This document shows, piece by piece, positions 63,674 to 64,000 of a stretch of DNA of 64,000 bases. Position 1 is the stretch's first letter, and each line of letters begins with the position of its first letter. Origin of the DNA: JAADJA01 sp963840975. GTDB lineage: Bacteria > Bacteroidota > Bacteroidia > Bacteroidales > JAADJA01. The DNA lies in contig CAWJBC010000021.1 of the NCBI GenBank assembly GCA_963840975.1, positions 558,001 through 622,000 on the forward strand, given 5' to 3'. Below the pieces are notes generated by a model, which worked only from the letters and a program-made list of their open reading frames with translations, was not told where the DNA came from and searched no databases. Position numbers and translations under genes: made by a program.

Positions 63674-64000
63674 TGGGATAATGTGCCTAAAAAGCTTGAG
63701 GAATGGTATTTATTAAGCTATGCAGAGTTCATCAAAGAATTGGGCAAGAAGAAAATAAAGCTATCGCTGAGTGATGAAGCGGAATGGGAAAGCTACTTTA
63801 CCCAGGAAGCCACCAAAGCACTTGAATTAAAATCGAAAATAGAAGCAACTGATAAAGAAATAGATGGGATGGTTTATGGGTTGTATGGGTTGACGGAGGA
63901 GGAGGTAAAAATTGTAGAAGGGGGATATTGATTTTGAATAAAATAATATACACCTTTATGCAGCAAAAGTATACTAATACCACAGACGCTTGTTTGATAT

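Larger units (their letters stand above)
60222..63931 (+). pseudogene. Type IIG restriction-methyltransferase with inserted Y1 transposase domain; frame broken after NPPY
   Basis: The intact frame (60222-62570, 782 codons) holds an N-terminal PD-(D/E)xK nuclease (Asp88 in KKADGAIL, Glu123-Leu-Lys125 in GVIELKG), a helical spacer (RFLFLFFAEDRMLLPPNSVK), and an Eco57I/TaqI-like gamma methyltransferase: motif I DPACGSGAFL at 477-486, GVDLNEESVEIAKLSL, CGNSLI, and NPPY at 775-778. About 170 residues between PKVFKE and GGFDVVIGNPPYV are a HUH/Y1 transposase-like domain. A lost T near 62565 stops the frame three codons after NPPY. Target-recognition sequence continues broken to 63580 and intact to 63931. 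Uninterrupted, the enzyme would be about 1235 residues and would methylate and cut DNA. Six short palindromes lie inside it. Confidence 0.85.

Noticed and set aside
63798..63983. Minus-strand 61-codon frame at the right edge
   Set aside because: Antisense to the well-supported C-terminal part of the restriction gene and of improbable composition (Pro-rich run).

Overview
The window looks like a chromosomal segment from a Bacteroidota bacterium, probably of the Bacteroidales or a related marine/anaerobic lineage. The evidence is the C-terminal type IX secretion (T9SS) sorting domains on several large secreted proteins, an ECF sigma / anti-sigma / DUF4097 operon, a DUF5916 outer-membrane protein, TANNTTTG-type -7 promoter boxes, and a tRNA gene without an encoded CCA. 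I cannot name a species from sequence alone.

Layout. 0-4.4 kb: edge of a secreted-protein gene, then an envelope-stress-like operon (ECF sigma, membrane anti-sigma, DUF4097, two barrel-like proteins) and tRNA-Gly(CCC) with a terminator. 4.5-6.7 kb: an AT-rich stretch without intact genes in which the frame-broken remains of a SIR2-like gene and a small exported protein can still be read. 6.7-31 kb: ordinary chromosome, with an S8 protease, PfkB kinase, DUF5916 protein, an IMPase/DUF2061/NfeD/macro-domain run, two hybrid sensor kinases, a DMT/SanA/Omp85-like run, carbamate kinase with ornithine carbamoyltransferase, a GroES-like protein, MATE and patatin. 31-47 kb: PPTase and a SagB-like oxidoreductase, a GT22-like mannosyltransferase, DNA ligase LigA, a beta-helix T9SS protein, Usp, an HD protein, a class III cyclase, and an M14 carboxypeptidase with PKD, CUB and T9SS domains. 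47-58.4 kb: an accessory zone with few conserved genes, large T9SS proteins and many short interspersed palindromic repeats. 58.8-64 kb: a beta-propeller protein and a large type IIG restriction-modification gene.

The most striking element is the restriction-modification gene (60222-63931). A HUH/Y1 (IS200/RAYT-like) transposase domain of about 150 residues is spliced in frame between methyltransferase motif I and the NPPY motif. The same gene carries six copies (one degenerate) of a 20-base palindrome, CAAGGGGCTTCAGCCCCTTG and variants, read in all three frames and with one compensatory arm change. This looks like a REP/RAYT pair nested inside a restriction gene, comparable to Rickettsia palindromic elements but with its candidate enzyme in the same polypeptide.

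Sequence quality matters for this window. At least seven single-base insertions and two deletions split otherwise convincing genes, including ligA, a hybrid kinase, two T9SS proteins, a SagB-like enzyme and the restriction gene. Such density, also in an essential gene, fits uncorrected long-read errors better than biology, so disrupted genes are annotated as single units with the break stated.
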